DNA of 64,000 nt from Bacillota bacterium (lineage in GTDB: Bacteria > Bacillota > Negativicutes > Sporomusales > CTSoil-080). A program made the translations under genes and the position numbers. Positions 34,124 through 43,283 of the stretch are shown here, piece by piece (position 1 is the stretch's first letter; the number at the start of each line of letters is the position of its first letter). The notes under the pieces are model-generated. The model was not told the origin of the DNA and searched no databases. It saw only the letters and a list, made by a program, of their open reading frames with translations. Location of the stretch: the NCBI GenBank assembly GCA_017889635.1, contig JAGGAC010000014.1, positions 62,001-126,000 of the forward strand, given 5' to 3'.

Positions 34124-35353
34124 TTACTTTGTACCGAACTTTACACTACTGGCATTCTTTATAGAATCTATGAACCCCTCAATACACTCTATAATACGTT
34201 CCAAGTCTTCCTCATCCAGACCATGATGGCAACCAATATAAAACCCGTTATCATTTATCCAATGCGCCGCTGGGTAGTCTCTTTCAATATTGCCAAATAG
34301 TTTCACATAAATTGGTTGGTTAAGCAAGGGAAGCATTGGCCTGCTTTCAATATTATTTTTTTCCAGATGCTCAGTAAATTCCTTTCGAGTAAAAGAAGCC
34401 GTATTCTTAACAACTATTGGATACATCATAAAAGAATGATCCACATACGCCGGATAATATGGCAATTGCACAACATCTTCATACTTTTTGAGACGTAATG
34501 TTAAATACTTGGCATTTTGTTTCCTTCTAGTCATAATTTTATTTCTATTTTCCAATTGACCCAGCCCTAACGCTCCTTCAAGCTCACCAATCCGATAACT
34601 ATACCCAAGGCGAACCATCATAAACCGCTTATCAATTGCAGTCTGCATCCTAAGCTTACAAACCCGACTTGGGTCAGACGCAACACACCGTTCGCAAGTG
34701 CAAGCCCGCCCATGGGCAATCAAGGAACGACTAATTTCAGCTAAATTAGAGTCATCCGTACAAATTACTCCGCCGATACCGGTAGTAATTGTGTGAGCGA
34801 CATACGTACTAAACCCGGATATTTCGCCAAAACTGCCCACCGGGTTACCTTTATATGTTGAAAAATGAGCCTCAGCACAATCTTCAATTATAGCCAACCC
34901 ATGCTTTTTAGCAGCAGCAACTATCGGGTCCATCTCACACGGTTGACCGAAAGTATGGACCGGCATAATTGCAACTGTCCGCTGATTTATTTTAGCTTCA
35001 ATCAAATCCGGATTCATATTATAAGTAATTGGGTCAATATCCACGAAAACCGGAGTTAATCCTGCATGTAAACAAGCATTTGATGTCGCTATGAAAGTAA
35101 TAGCAGGCACTATAACCTCACTGCCATGAGCCCAGCCATATTTTTCTTTTAGCGCCTCTAAACCAACATGCAAAGCTGATGTTCCACTATTACAAGCAAT
35201 CCCGAACCTTTGTCCATGTAATTTAGCAAATTGAGTTTCGAACTTGTACACAAATTCACCTTGCGAAAGCCGCCCTGCATCAAGTGCTTCATTTACATAC
35301 TTTTTTTCTTGCGCACTGACATATGCATATCCGACGCCGATCTTTTTTGACAT
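34124..35353 (-). CDS. DegT-family PLP/PMP-dependent enzyme with His in place of the catalytic Lys (3-dehydratase-like)
   Basis: The fold is that of sugar aminotransferases (GVGYAYVSAQE, NSGTSALHVGLEAL, IEDCAEAHFSTYKG), 409 residues. Where transaminases carry the PLP-binding lysine, this protein reads FSTYVAHTITTGIGG, with histidine. That substitution is known in ColD (GDP-4-keto-6-deoxymannose 3-dehydratase) and RfbH/E1 (CDP-4-keto-6-deoxyglucose 3-dehydrase). A cysteine cluster (CTCERC, then a further C at SRVCKL) resembles the 2Fe-2S ligands of the E1 type. Both GDP- and CDP-linked 4-keto sugars can be made by neighbours. A 3-deoxy sugar product is therefore predicted; a plain aminotransferase is unlikely. 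Confidence 0.8.
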   Translation of the reverse strand: MSKKIGVGYAYVSAQEKKYVNEALDAGRLSQGEFVYKFETQFAKLHGQRFGIACNSGTSALHVGLEALKEKYGWAHGSEVIVPAITFIATSNACLHAGLTPVFVDIDPITYNMNPDLIEAKINQRTVAIMPVHTFGQPCEMDPIVAAAKKHGLAIIEDCAEAHFSTYKGNPVGSFGEISGFSTYVAHTITTGIGGVICTDDSNLAEISRSLIAHGRACTCERCVASDPSRVCKLRMQTAIDKRFMMVRLGYSYRIGELEGALGLGQLENRNKIMTRRKQNAKYLTLRLKKYEDVVQLPYYPAYVDHSFMMYPIVVKNTASFTRKEFTEHLEKNNIESRPMLPLLNQPIYVKLFGNIERDYPAAHWINDNGFYIGCHHGLDEEDLERIIECIEGFIDSIKNASSVKFGTK

Positions 35354-35393
35354 ATCTACTCCGTCCTTTCGGTGGCCTTAGGTAATTTATAAA

Positions 35394-36335
35394 TCAATCA
35401 TTAAACACATGCTTTAAATAATAAGCATAGGTTTTCCGCAATCCTTCTTCCATTTTGGAACGCGAATGCCATCCCCAGCTTTCCGCTTTGCTAATATTAA
35501 CAAGCTTACGCGCCATTCCCACCGGCTTAGTTAAGTCATAAACGAACTCCCCAGTATAGCCCACCACATTAGCCACTGCTCTATAATAGTCGTATACTGA
35601 ATAATCATAACCCAGACCTACATTCATAAGCATCGGCAACGTATCAAATTTCGCTATCGCGCGATGCAGACAATCGGCAAAATCACCAACATATAAAAAC
35701 TCACGACGCGCTGCACCGTCACCCCATATAACAACTTCAGTCTGCTTATTCACAACCGCTCGGTGAAGTTTATCAATAATCGCTGGAACAAGATGAGAAT
35801 TTGTCTGTCCAAACTTATCCCATCTTCCATAGAGGTTAGATGGAATAAGCGTTTTATAGAAAAACCCCGGATACTGGGCCGTAATATACTGGCATAATCG
35901 CGTAATAGTCACTTTAGCAAGGGCATATCCTTCATTAGTGGGTTCAAGTTGCCCGCAAAGAACCATATCCTCAGTCAAAGCTTCTTCTCTATTGCGCGGA
36001 TACATGCAGGAACTACCAATATTAATAACCTGTTTAATACCAGCCTGTAAAGAAGCCCCTATCAGATTTCTTCCCATATCCAAATTATCAATCAAAAAAT
36101 CTACCGGACGCTCAATATTAGCCTGTATTCCACCAACAAGCCCTGCAGCATGAATAATAAAATCAGGCTTGTGATGCCTAATGTACTTTTCCACACTGCC
36201 ATAATCCAAAAGATTCAATTCCTGTCTGGATGGTGCTATAATACAATACTCCAAACACTTAGGATGCTCCAAAAAGTTTTTCCCAACCATTCCTGTCGAA
36301 CCAGTTAACAGGATTTTAAGTTTATAATCTTTCAT
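35394..36335 (-). CDS. fcl: GDP-L-fucose synthase-like epimerase/reductase (Fcl/ColC family)
   Basis: An extended SDR of about 313 residues. It shows LLTGSTGMVGKNF, AAGLVGGIQANIERPVDFL, GSSCMYPR and EGYALAK (YxxxK), and WGDGAARREFLYVGDFA, which are landmarks of GDP-fucose synthase. The close relative ColC makes GDP-L-colitose, so the dehydratase-like gene downstream leaves room for either product. I chose ATG 36335 because GTGAGG precedes it and the earlier start overlaps gmd. It follows gmd by ten bases. Confidence 0.87.
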   Translation of the reverse strand: MKDYKLKILLTGSTGMVGKNFLEHPKCLEYCIIAPSRQELNLLDYGSVEKYIRHHKPDFIIHAAGLVGGIQANIERPVDFLIDNLDMGRNLIGASLQAGIKQVINIGSSCMYPRNREEALTEDMVLCGQLEPTNEGYALAKVTITRLCQYITAQYPGFFYKTLIPSNLYGRWDKFGQTNSHLVPAIIDKLHRAVVNKQTEVVIWGDGAARREFLYVGDFADCLHRAIAKFDTLPMLMNVGLGYDYSVYDYYRAVANVVGYTGEFVYDLTKPVGMARKLVNISKAESWGWHSRSKMEEGLRKTYAYYLKHVFND

Positions 36336-36345
36336 AATAGCAACC

Positions 36346-37425
36346 TCACATCCGGCCTTTAAACCCATTCTCCAAGCATAAAATTTCCCGTTTGGTGATT
36401 TCAACGTCGGCCTCAACCATCATACGGACAAGCTCATTAAGCCCTACTTTCGCAGCCCACCCTAACTTGTTTCGGGCTTTAGTAGCATCCCCAAGAAGAA
36501 AATCTACTTCGGTAGGTCTAAAATACCGAGAATCTATTCTCACCAAAACGTTTCCATTTGAACCATCAATTCCTACCTCAGCCAAACCTTCGCCGCGCCA
36601 TTCAATTTTAATCCCCACATTTTCAAACGCCATCTCAACAAATTCACGAACCGCATGGGTTTCCCCTGTAGCAATTACAAAATCATCCGGCACTTCCTGT
36701 TGCAGCATCAGCCACATTGCTTCAACATAGTCTCCCGCAAAACCCCAGTCCCTCTTTGAATTTAGATTTCCAAGATACAGACAACTTTCTAAGCCATGTT
36801 TAATTCGAGCAACCGCACGTGTAATCTTCCTGGTTACAAAAGTCTCCCCCCGCAAAGGTGACTCATGGTTAAATAAAATCCCGTTACAAGCATATATCCC
36901 ATAAGCCTCACGGTAATTCACAGTAATCCAGTATGCATACAACTTAGCCGCAGCATATGGACTACGAGGATAAAAAGGAGTCGTTTCCCGTTGCGGAGTT
37001 TCCTGAACCAGTCCATAGAGCTCACTAGTTGAAGCTTGATAAAACCTAGTCTTATTGCACAAATTTAAAATTCGTAAAGCCTCCAATAGCCGTAAAGTGC
37101 CCAAAGCGTCAGAATTAGCTGTGTATTCCGGTGTTTCAAAAGAAACTTGAACATGGCTTTGAGCAGCTAAATTGTATATTTCGTCAGGCTGTACTTCTTG
37201 AATTATCCTAATCAAATTTGTAGCATCAGTCATATCTCCATGATGCAAATGAAAATTGACCTTGCTTTCGTGCGGATCTTTGTATAAATGATCAATTCTC
37301 TCCGTATTAAACATTGAACTCCGACGCTTTATTCCATGAACAATATATCCTTTTTTTAAGAGAAACTCAGATAAATAAGCGCCATCCTGACCTGTTACAC
37401 CTGTAATTAAAGCCTTTTTCGCCAT
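36346..37425 (-). CDS. gmd: GDP-mannose 4,6-dehydratase
   Basis: Converts GDP-mannose to GDP-4-keto-6-deoxymannose with NADP. The 359 residues contain [57 protein letters not shown] and [12 protein letters not shown] (catalytic YxxxK), and [17 protein letters not shown], all specific to Gmd. GDP-mannose would come from the manC product. The next gene, fcl-like, would complete GDP-fucose. Confidence 0.96.
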   Translation of the reverse strand: MAKKALITGVTGQDGAYLSEFLLKKGYIVHGIKRRSSMFNTERIDHLYKDPHESKVNFHLHHGDMTDATNLIRIIQEVQPDEIYNLAAQSHVQVSFETPEYTANSDALGTLRLLEALRILNLCNKTRFYQASTSELYGLVQETPQRETTPFYPRSPYAAAKLYAYWITVNYREAYGIYACNGILFNHESPLRGETFVTRKITRAVARIKHGLESCLYLGNLNSKRDWGFAGDYVEAMWLMLQQEVPDDFVIATGETHAVREFVEMAFENVGIKIEWRGEGLAEVGIDGSNGNVLVRIDSRYFRPTEVDFLLGDATKARNKLGWAAKVGLNELVRMMVEADVEITKREILCLENGFKGRM

Positions 37426-37552
37426 ATTGATCCTCCGAATTATAAATTATTTAACAGACGTCTAAGCCTGCTCAACAATACCCATTTTTCTCAAATCCTG
37501 TTGCAAACCAATCAAATAAACATATTTATCATTAATATCAATTTATTTGCAG

Positions 37553-38629
37553 TCATTTCAATCCCCAATATTCTTTTATCTGCTTTTTGCATATATCAAG
37601 CATATCCCCATTTTGTCGATATACTTGCACCCATTCAATAATTTTAACCAGTGTCTCATCTAAACTCCAGCGCGGCTCCCATCCTAGACGTATTTTCGCC
37701 TTAGAACAATCCAGCTTTAAATAGCTGGCCTCATGCGGATGCCTCCCACCCTCTATCACATATGTGGCATTATTTCCCCACAACTCGCACATCCTCTGTA
37801 CAATCCACTCTACCGCCCGAGCATCACTGTCATGTGGTCCAAAATTCCACCCTTCCCCAAAACAACAACCTTCCTGATATAGTTTTTGTGCCAATAATAA
37901 ATAACCGCCAAGCGGTTCCAACACATGCTGCCACGGACGTATGGAGTTAGGGTTCCTGATAATAATTTTTTCATTATGAGAAAGAGCGCGAATACAATCA
38001 GGTATAAGCCGGTCAACTGCCCAGTCACCACCACCTATTACATTTCCGGCACGTGCAGTAGCAATAGCAACACCATGCTGTTTATAATCAACAGAATTAA
38101 AAAATGAACTGCGATATGCTGCAGTAACCAATTCAGAACAAGCTTTACTATTTGAATATGGGTCATATCCTCCTAACGGCTCGGTTTCGCGATAGCCCCA
38201 CACCCATTCTTTATTTTCATAACACTTATCAGTCGTCACATTGACTACTGCCTTGACACTATCGCATTTACGGACAGCTTCAAAGAGATTGACTGTTCCC
38301 ATAACATTAATTGCATAAGTTTCAGCCGGAATTTTATAAGAATCACGCACTAACGGCTGCGCGGCCATATGAATAACAATATTCGGTTGGGCTTCAGCCA
38401 TAGACTTTGCCAAGCGCTCCGCATCACGAACATCACCCAGAATTGAATTCACAAAACCATTTATCGAACCTAATTCATAAAGGCTTGGATCTGTAGGTGG
38501 CTTTAATGCATATCCAGTTACTTGAGTACCTAGCAAATTGAGCCATACACACAGCCACGATCCCTTAAAACCAGTATGCCCTGTCAAAAAAACCTTTTTG
38601 CCTTGCCAAAAATTCCTATCTAGCATCAT
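37553..38629 (-). CDS. rfbG: CDP-glucose 4,6-dehydratase
   Basis: Makes CDP-4-keto-6-deoxyglucose from CDP-glucose. The protein (about 358 residues) starts with FWQGKKVFLTGHTGFKGSWL, and has AAQPLVRDSYKIP, VVNVTTDKCYEN, DPYSNSKACSELV (YxxxK) and RAGNVIGGGDWAVDRLIPD, which mark RfbG. I place the start at ATG 38629: AAAGGT lies just upstream and the cytidylyltransferase stop precedes it, whereas starts further upstream overlap that gene. A gap of 127 bases separates it from gmd, with no gene seen. Confidence 0.94.
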   Translation of the reverse strand: MMLDRNFWQGKKVFLTGHTGFKGSWLCVWLNLLGTQVTGYALKPPTDPSLYELGSINGFVNSILGDVRDAERLAKSMAEAQPNIVIHMAAQPLVRDSYKIPAETYAINVMGTVNLFEAVRKCDSVKAVVNVTTDKCYENKEWVWGYRETEPLGGYDPYSNSKACSELVTAAYRSSFFNSVDYKQHGVAIATARAGNVIGGGDWAVDRLIPDCIRALSHNEKIIIRNPNSIRPWQHVLEPLGGYLLLAQKLYQEGCCFGEGWNFGPHDSDARAVEWIVQRMCELWGNNATYVIEGGRHPHEASYLKLDCSKAKIRLGWEPRWSLDETLVKIIEWVQVYRQNGDMLDICKKQIKEYWGLK

Positions 38630-38640
38630 TTTATCAACCT

Positions 38641-39417
38641 TTAGTCCCATAATTTCCATGGTGCTTTGCCTGACTGCCATAGTTCTTCTAATTGAAGCTT
38701 ATCTCTCATTGTGTCCATCGGCTGCCAAAAACTATCATGCTTAAACGCAACTAATTGTTCTTCTTTTGCCAATCTTTCCATAGGATCTCGTTCAAAAATA
38801 GTAGCGTCATTTTCAATATACGAAAAAACTTCAGGCTCCAAAACAAAAAAACCGCCGTTAATCCAACCGCCGTCTCCTCGAGGTTTTTCTTTAAATCCTT
38901 GTACCATATTATCTTCATTCATATTTAGAGCCCCAAAACGGCCACTGGGTTGAACAGAAGTAACTGTTGCTAATTTGCCGTTAGCGGTATGATATTTTAC
39001 CAATTCGCTAATATTAACATTGCTTACACCATCGCCGTAAGTCAGCATAAATGGTTCTTTCCCAATATACTCCTGCACTCTTTTTACTCTTCCACCAGTC
39101 ATAGTATTTAAACCAGTATCAACTAGCGTAACCTTCCAAGGCTCAGCATGATGGTTATGAATAATCTGTTGGTTAGTCATTCGAAAATCAAACGTAATAT
39201 CCGCTTCATGCAAAAAATAGTGGGCAAAATATTCTTTAACACAATAACCTTTATATCCAAGACATATCACAAAATCATTAAAACCATAGCTCGAATATAT
39301 CTTCATAATATGCCACAAAATCGGTCGCCCTCCGATTTCAACCATTGGCTTAGGTTTTAAATGTGACTCTTCGCTTATTCTAGTACCAAAACCACCTGCC
39401 AAAATTACAACTTTCAA
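38641..39417 (-). CDS. rfbF: Glucose-1-phosphate cytidylyltransferase
   Basis: Makes CDP-glucose from CTP and glucose-1-phosphate. The 258-residue protein shows VVILAGGFGTRISEESHLKPKPMVEIGG, YGDGVSNVNI and the closing FWQPMDTMRDKLQLEELW, as in RfbF. The genes for this enzyme and the CDP-glucose dehydratase are adjacent and in pathway order. No CDP-sugar reductase follows, so the downstream fate of the keto sugar depends on the dehydratase-like protein at 34124-35353 or on genes elsewhere. Confidence 0.95.
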   Translation of the reverse strand: MKVVILAGGFGTRISEESHLKPKPMVEIGGRPILWHIMKIYSSYGFNDFVICLGYKGYCVKEYFAHYFLHEADITFDFRMTNQQIIHNHHAEPWKVTLVDTGLNTMTGGRVKRVQEYIGKEPFMLTYGDGVSNVNISELVKYHTANGKLATVTSVQPSGRFGALNMNEDNMVQGFKEKPRGDGGWINGGFFVLEPEVFSYIENDATIFERDPMERLAKEEQLVAFKHDSFWQPMDTMRDKLQLEELWQSGKAPWKLWD

Positions 39418-39436
39418 AATTTCTCCTCCTATCCTT

Positions 39437-40921
39437 TCAATAAGCTCCCTTACCAGTCAAAACAACCTTAACTGTTTTAAATAAAATAATAATATCAAGC
39501 CAAAATGCCCAATTCCGCACATACCAAGCATCCAGCGAGGTTCGTTGCTGAAAATCCAGATCATTCCGGCCGCTTACCTGCCATAACCCAGTTATTCCCG
39601 GTCTCGTCTCCAATATCGTCTTAGAGGCAACCCCCATCGCCGCTTCTTCCCTTTTAAGATAAGGCCTCGGTCCTACCAAACTCATATCTCCAGCCAACAC
39701 ATTAAATATCTGGGGCAGCTCGTCCAAACTGTACCTCCTCAAAAACCGTCCTATGGAAGTAACTCTCGGATCATTTACTTTTAGCTTGGCAAAAGTCTCC
39801 CACTCCAAACGAGCCTCAGCATCATTTTGTAGATGTGTCGCCAGAATCGCATCACTTTCGACAAACATCGTCCGAAATTTTAAGCAACTAAATTCCTTTC
39901 CCTCCAACCCAAGCCTTTTACCAGTGTATAAGACAGGACCAGGAGAATTAAGTTTAACCACCAAAGCAATAACCGCAAATATCGGACTGGCAATAACAAA
40001 AACCAAGCTTCCTGCAAGCACATCAAATGCCCTTTTAATCAATCGATTGATAACCAGAGCAAGATTATTGCGAACCTTCAACAGAATGGTCTGCTGATCA
40101 AACAGCGCATCGATCTCTATATCTCTCACCGGCACACCAAATAAATCCGGCACAAAAGTCACATTATTTACCATCGGCTGCAGTCGGTAAACCATATTCA
40201 AAAGCTCTTCCCGTTCAAGTCCCGGGGCAGCAATAAGGACATCCTTAACTCCAGTGCGTTGTACAACTTCTTCAGCTTTGTCAAATGAGCCTATTACTGG
40301 ATATTCCTTAAGGCCAAACGCTATTGCATTATCTTCCACCAAACCGACAATTTTATAACCCAACCCACTATCATTTTTAAAAGCATTCACCAGTAGCTCC
40401 GCCGTTTTACCGGCACCAATAACCACTACAGGTATTTGCCACACCCCGGCAATGGTAAGTACTTTTTTTGACAGCCATTTACTTATTACCAGAAGAACAA
40501 AACTATTTACCCACACCATAACCATAAAAATCCTGGATATCTCACGAGCACTTCCCGCTAAATAGGTCACTACCAAAATAAACAACATGGCATATAAACT
40601 GACTTTAAAGATCTTTTCGACTTGCTGCCAGAACAAGAGACGCCTAGTATACAGACAATCAAATTGCATAAATAGTAGATACGTGAGCGGAATAACACAA
40701 TATGCGAAAATATAAGGGATTGTAAAATCACTAGGCACGTCAGAAAAGAGATATGCTGCAATATGGCTCCGAAAAAAATAAGCAGTCCCCACTGCACCCA
40801 CGACCGCAAAATAGTCAATAGCAATTAACAAGACTGGCAAAAGCAGACCTTTTATCTGTAAGCTGCTCGACTTATAGATTTGGGCACCTAATATTGGAAT
40901 GTATGTTTTTCCATACTCCAT
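39437..40921 (-). CDS. WbaP-type undecaprenyl-phosphate sugar-1-phosphate transferase (copy 2)
   Basis: About 494 residues, with four N-terminal membrane helices, VVVIGAGKTAELLV, a hydrophobic segment, and a C-terminal catalytic domain with KFRTMFVESD, RRYSLDELPQIFNV, VGPRPYL and RPGITGLWQVSGRND. It closely matches the copy at 23112-24599 over the membrane and central domains, but the catalytic domain differs much more. The two copies bracket the cassette. ATG 40921 has GGGGAG eight to nine bases upstream and matches the beginning of copy 1; the GTG at 40939 lacks a site. Confidence 0.9.
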   Translation of the reverse strand: MEYGKTYIPILGAQIYKSSSLQIKGLLLPVLLIAIDYFAVVGAVGTAYFFRSHIAAYLFSDVPSDFTIPYIFAYCVIPLTYLLFMQFDCLYTRRLLFWQQVEKIFKVSLYAMLFILVVTYLAGSAREISRIFMVMVWVNSFVLLVISKWLSKKVLTIAGVWQIPVVVIGAGKTAELLVNAFKNDSGLGYKIVGLVEDNAIAFGLKEYPVIGSFDKAEEVVQRTGVKDVLIAAPGLEREELLNMVYRLQPMVNNVTFVPDLFGVPVRDIEIDALFDQQTILLKVRNNLALVINRLIKRAFDVLAGSLVFVIASPIFAVIALVVKLNSPGPVLYTGKRLGLEGKEFSCLKFRTMFVESDAILATHLQNDAEARLEWETFAKLKVNDPRVTSIGRFLRRYSLDELPQIFNVLAGDMSLVGPRPYLKREEAAMGVASKTILETRPGITGLWQVSGRNDLDFQQRTSLDAWYVRNWAFWLDIIILFKTVKVVLTGKGAY

Positions 40922-41229
40922 AATATAAACTCCCCTCACATGTCGAAATATACACTAATCCAGAGTAAATGTTAGTACAACTCATTATACACTTCGACAG
41001 TTTTAGCTAATATTAGTCTTTCGTCCCAGTTATCTAGGACTTTAGTCACATATTAGTTCTATAAATCATCCAAACCAATTTTTGAAATTTTATGTACCCT
41101 AGTTCCACTCAAAAGCGTCATTGTTACATAGTTCGACTTAAATTATCATCATTCCTGCATATTAGCTTACTTTACATAAAGTTACAATTTCTTGGCTGGT
41201 TCTTCCACCATAAGTTCCCGAAGCTACAT
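40922..41229 (-). promoter_or_regulatory. Intergenic region upstream of the copy 2 initiating transferase gene
   Basis: About 300 bases with no gene seen. A TATAAT on the minus strand (40989-40984) is a possible -10 box, and TTGTAC/TAGTGT with 17-base spacing (40980-40952) is another weak candidate, so a promoter for the rfbF-rfbG-gmd-fcl cassette may lie here. A short hairpin GTCC...GGAC occurs near 41026-41042. Confidence 0.35.
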
Positions 41230-42417
41230 TTATTGACTAATTTTATTTTCAGACGAAATAGCTTTGCCGGCATAGGCTAGTCCAATAATAAACCAGTACA
41301 TTCGGATAACCGCCGAGTCGCCATAATTGTATTCCGTCATCCCTTGCACTAGTAAGCTAACAGTCACCAAAAAAGCTGCCATTGCCATAATACCACCTTC
41401 ATTATCTCCTCCACGACGGCGGAAAAAATAAACCAAGATATAGCCAAACATATAAACAAACGCCAGACAACCTACAATACCGGTTTCTGCCATTGTATTT
41501 AAAAAATTATTGTGTGGGTGCCCCTGCATACGCTCTTTTGCTTCCGGCAGAATGTACCTGGTTTGATATTGCTTCGGATAGTTTCCCGCCCCTACGCCGG
41601 TTATCGGGTGGTCAAGAAACATATTCCAAGCACTTCTCCACATCAGAACCCGCTCCGAATTTGACTGGTTGCTCATGTCAGCAATACTATTAAACCGCTC
41701 CTTAATCTGATTATTAGATGCAAAGAGCACGCCAAAAATCATCAGTACTGCCAAAATACCCGCAATTGCCTTAAAGTCTCTTTTCAAATTAAGCAACCCA
41801 TAAACAATAAATGTTACAGCAATCGCTATCCAAGCTCCTCTTGTACCGTTAAATACTAACGCCACCATCGAGAGAGTTATTGCCCCAATCATCAATGCAT
41901 GTGCACGCTTGCCCAGCAGGTTACTCTTTAGACCAATCACTGCAGCCAACGGAATCATTTGTATTAAATATCCGGCAAAAATCATCGAGTGAGCACTGAA
42001 AGCCTTAGCCTTAAAGTCCCCGCCGATGCCTTGCCATATTGCATAGCCATCACTAATTATAATCGATATCGCCATTATCACCAGTGCCATAACCAATCGC
42101 TGCCGTGTTTTGATAAAAGCTACTGCCAAAACAAGCGGCAGCATACGATACAGATATGCCCATAACCTATCCAGTGTATTAATCGGCTGATAAGCAGCAA
42201 TAGCTGAAATAGCCACAGCAACCATAAATATCCCTACAGCAATGCCTAAGCCCCTGTTCAGTTCAATCTTATAAGGCTTCTTTATATACAAATAAATGGC
42301 TAACAAGCCAGCCAGCGACACAAAAAAATTAGAAGCTGCTATAGAAATACTTGACACAAAAGCATATCCAAGAAGACAATAGTAAATTGCACCATCCATG
42401 GTCAATTTTTTTAGCAT
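41230..42417 (-). CDS. O-antigen ligase/polymerase family membrane protein (Wzy_C domain)
   Basis: A 395-residue inner-membrane protein with about eleven to twelve hydrophobic segments. The large loop contains the Wzy_C/WaaL signature: NSERVLMWRSAWNMFLDHPITGVGAGNYP, followed by GHPHNNFLNTMAETGIVG. WaaL ligases join O-chain to lipid A-core in the periplasm; Wzy polymerases share the domain. Placement next to core genes favours ligase, but this cannot be settled from sequence. It is transcribed after rmlD with a 26-base gap. Confidence 0.87.
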   Translation of the reverse strand: MLKKLTMDGAIYYCLLGYAFVSSISIAASNFFVSLAGLLAIYLYIKKPYKIELNRGLGIAVGIFMVAVAISAIAAYQPINTLDRLWAYLYRMLPLVLAVAFIKTRQRLVMALVIMAISIIISDGYAIWQGIGGDFKAKAFSAHSMIFAGYLIQMIPLAAVIGLKSNLLGKRAHALMIGAITLSMVALVFNGTRGAWIAIAVTFIVYGLLNLKRDFKAIAGILAVLMIFGVLFASNNQIKERFNSIADMSNQSNSERVLMWRSAWNMFLDHPITGVGAGNYPKQYQTRYILPEAKERMQGHPHNNFLNTMAETGIVGCLAFVYMFGYILVYFFRRRGGDNEGGIMAMAAFLVTVSLLVQGMTEYNYGDSAVIRMYWFIIGLAYAGKAISSENKISQ

Positions 42418-42443
42418 TCGTTTTTCTCCTATACATGAAAGTA

Positions 42444-43271
42444 TTAGCGTTTAATATATTCCTTAATTGACTCCTGCCAAGGGCGTGTAGTGTCGCCCAC
42501 CGTCATCCTGAGCATATAGTTATCCAACACCGAATGGGCCGGCCTTTTTGCCGGACGTGGAAATTCATCAGTAGTAACCGGAATAATTTTTACCTTTTTT
42601 CCAGCTTGTCTAAAAATCTCACACGCAAATTCATACCATGAACACTGTCCTTGACAAGTGGCATGATAAGTACCATAAGCATCACTGTCTAAAAGCGCAA
42701 ATATTGCTTTAGCCAAATCCACAGTCGAGGTAGGCGTCCCCACCTGATCATGTACCACCCTTAAAGTGTCGTTAGTCTCTGCCAACCGCAGCATTGTGCG
42801 GACAAAATTGTTACCATCCCCATACAACCAGGCAGTACGAACAATGTAATGCCGCCCCAGAATGCGACGAACCAGCTCTTCGCCCTGCCACTTCGTACGC
42901 CCATAAACGCTTTGCGGATTTACCTGATCAAACTCTCTGTATGCTTCAGTTTTGGTGCCATCAAAAACATAATCGGTACTTACATACACCATCCGCGCAC
43001 CGGTTTCCAGACAGCCTGCAGCAATATTCTGCGCCCCGACTACATTTACGCGAAAAGCTCCGTCTTCGTCCTTCTCAGCCCCATCGACATTGGTATAAGC
43101 AGCGCAGTGAATTACTGCCTGCGGCTTTATCTCTCGCATAAAAAGAGCCACTGCTTTGCAATTTGCGATATCTAATGTATCATAATCGGTTAAAACCAGT
43201 TCATGGTCCTTGCCCTGGCGGACAACTTCCCGCCCAAGCTGGCCGTTTGCGCCGGTTACCAGTATTTTCAT
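42444..43271 (-). CDS. rmlD: dTDP-4-dehydrorhamnose reductase
   Basis: Last step of dTDP-L-rhamnose synthesis. The 275-residue SDR-like protein shows ILVTGANGQLGREV, AAYTNVDGAEKD, YVSTDYVFDG, SVYGRTKWQGE (YxxxK) and the C-terminal PRPAKRPAHSVLDN typical of RmlD. A GGGGGG site precedes the ATG. It lies in the order B-A-C-D by transcription with tight spacing. Confidence 0.96.
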   Translation of the reverse strand: MKILVTGANGQLGREVVRQGKDHELVLTDYDTLDIANCKAVALFMREIKPQAVIHCAAYTNVDGAEKDEDGAFRVNVVGAQNIAAGCLETGARMVYVSTDYVFDGTKTEAYREFDQVNPQSVYGRTKWQGEELVRRILGRHYIVRTAWLYGDGNNFVRTMLRLAETNDTLRVVHDQVGTPTSTVDLAKAIFALLDSDAYGTYHATCQGQCSWYEFACEIFRQAGKKVKIIPVTTDEFPRPAKRPAHSVLDNYMLRMTVGDTTRPWQESIKEYIKR

Positions 43272-43283
43272 AGTTATCCCCCC

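Noticed and set aside
34124-35353. Reading as an ordinary sugar aminotransferase.
   Set aside because: The catalytic lysine is replaced by histidine and a cysteine cluster is present, both of which argue for a dehydratase.
40999-41050. A minus-strand GGGACGAAAG...CTAAAAC stretch resembling part of a c-di-GMP-I (GEMM) riboswitch.
   Set aside because: The second half of the motif with the tetraloop receptor (GGTAG...GGTTACC) is missing and the first helix is poor, so the match is probably chance.
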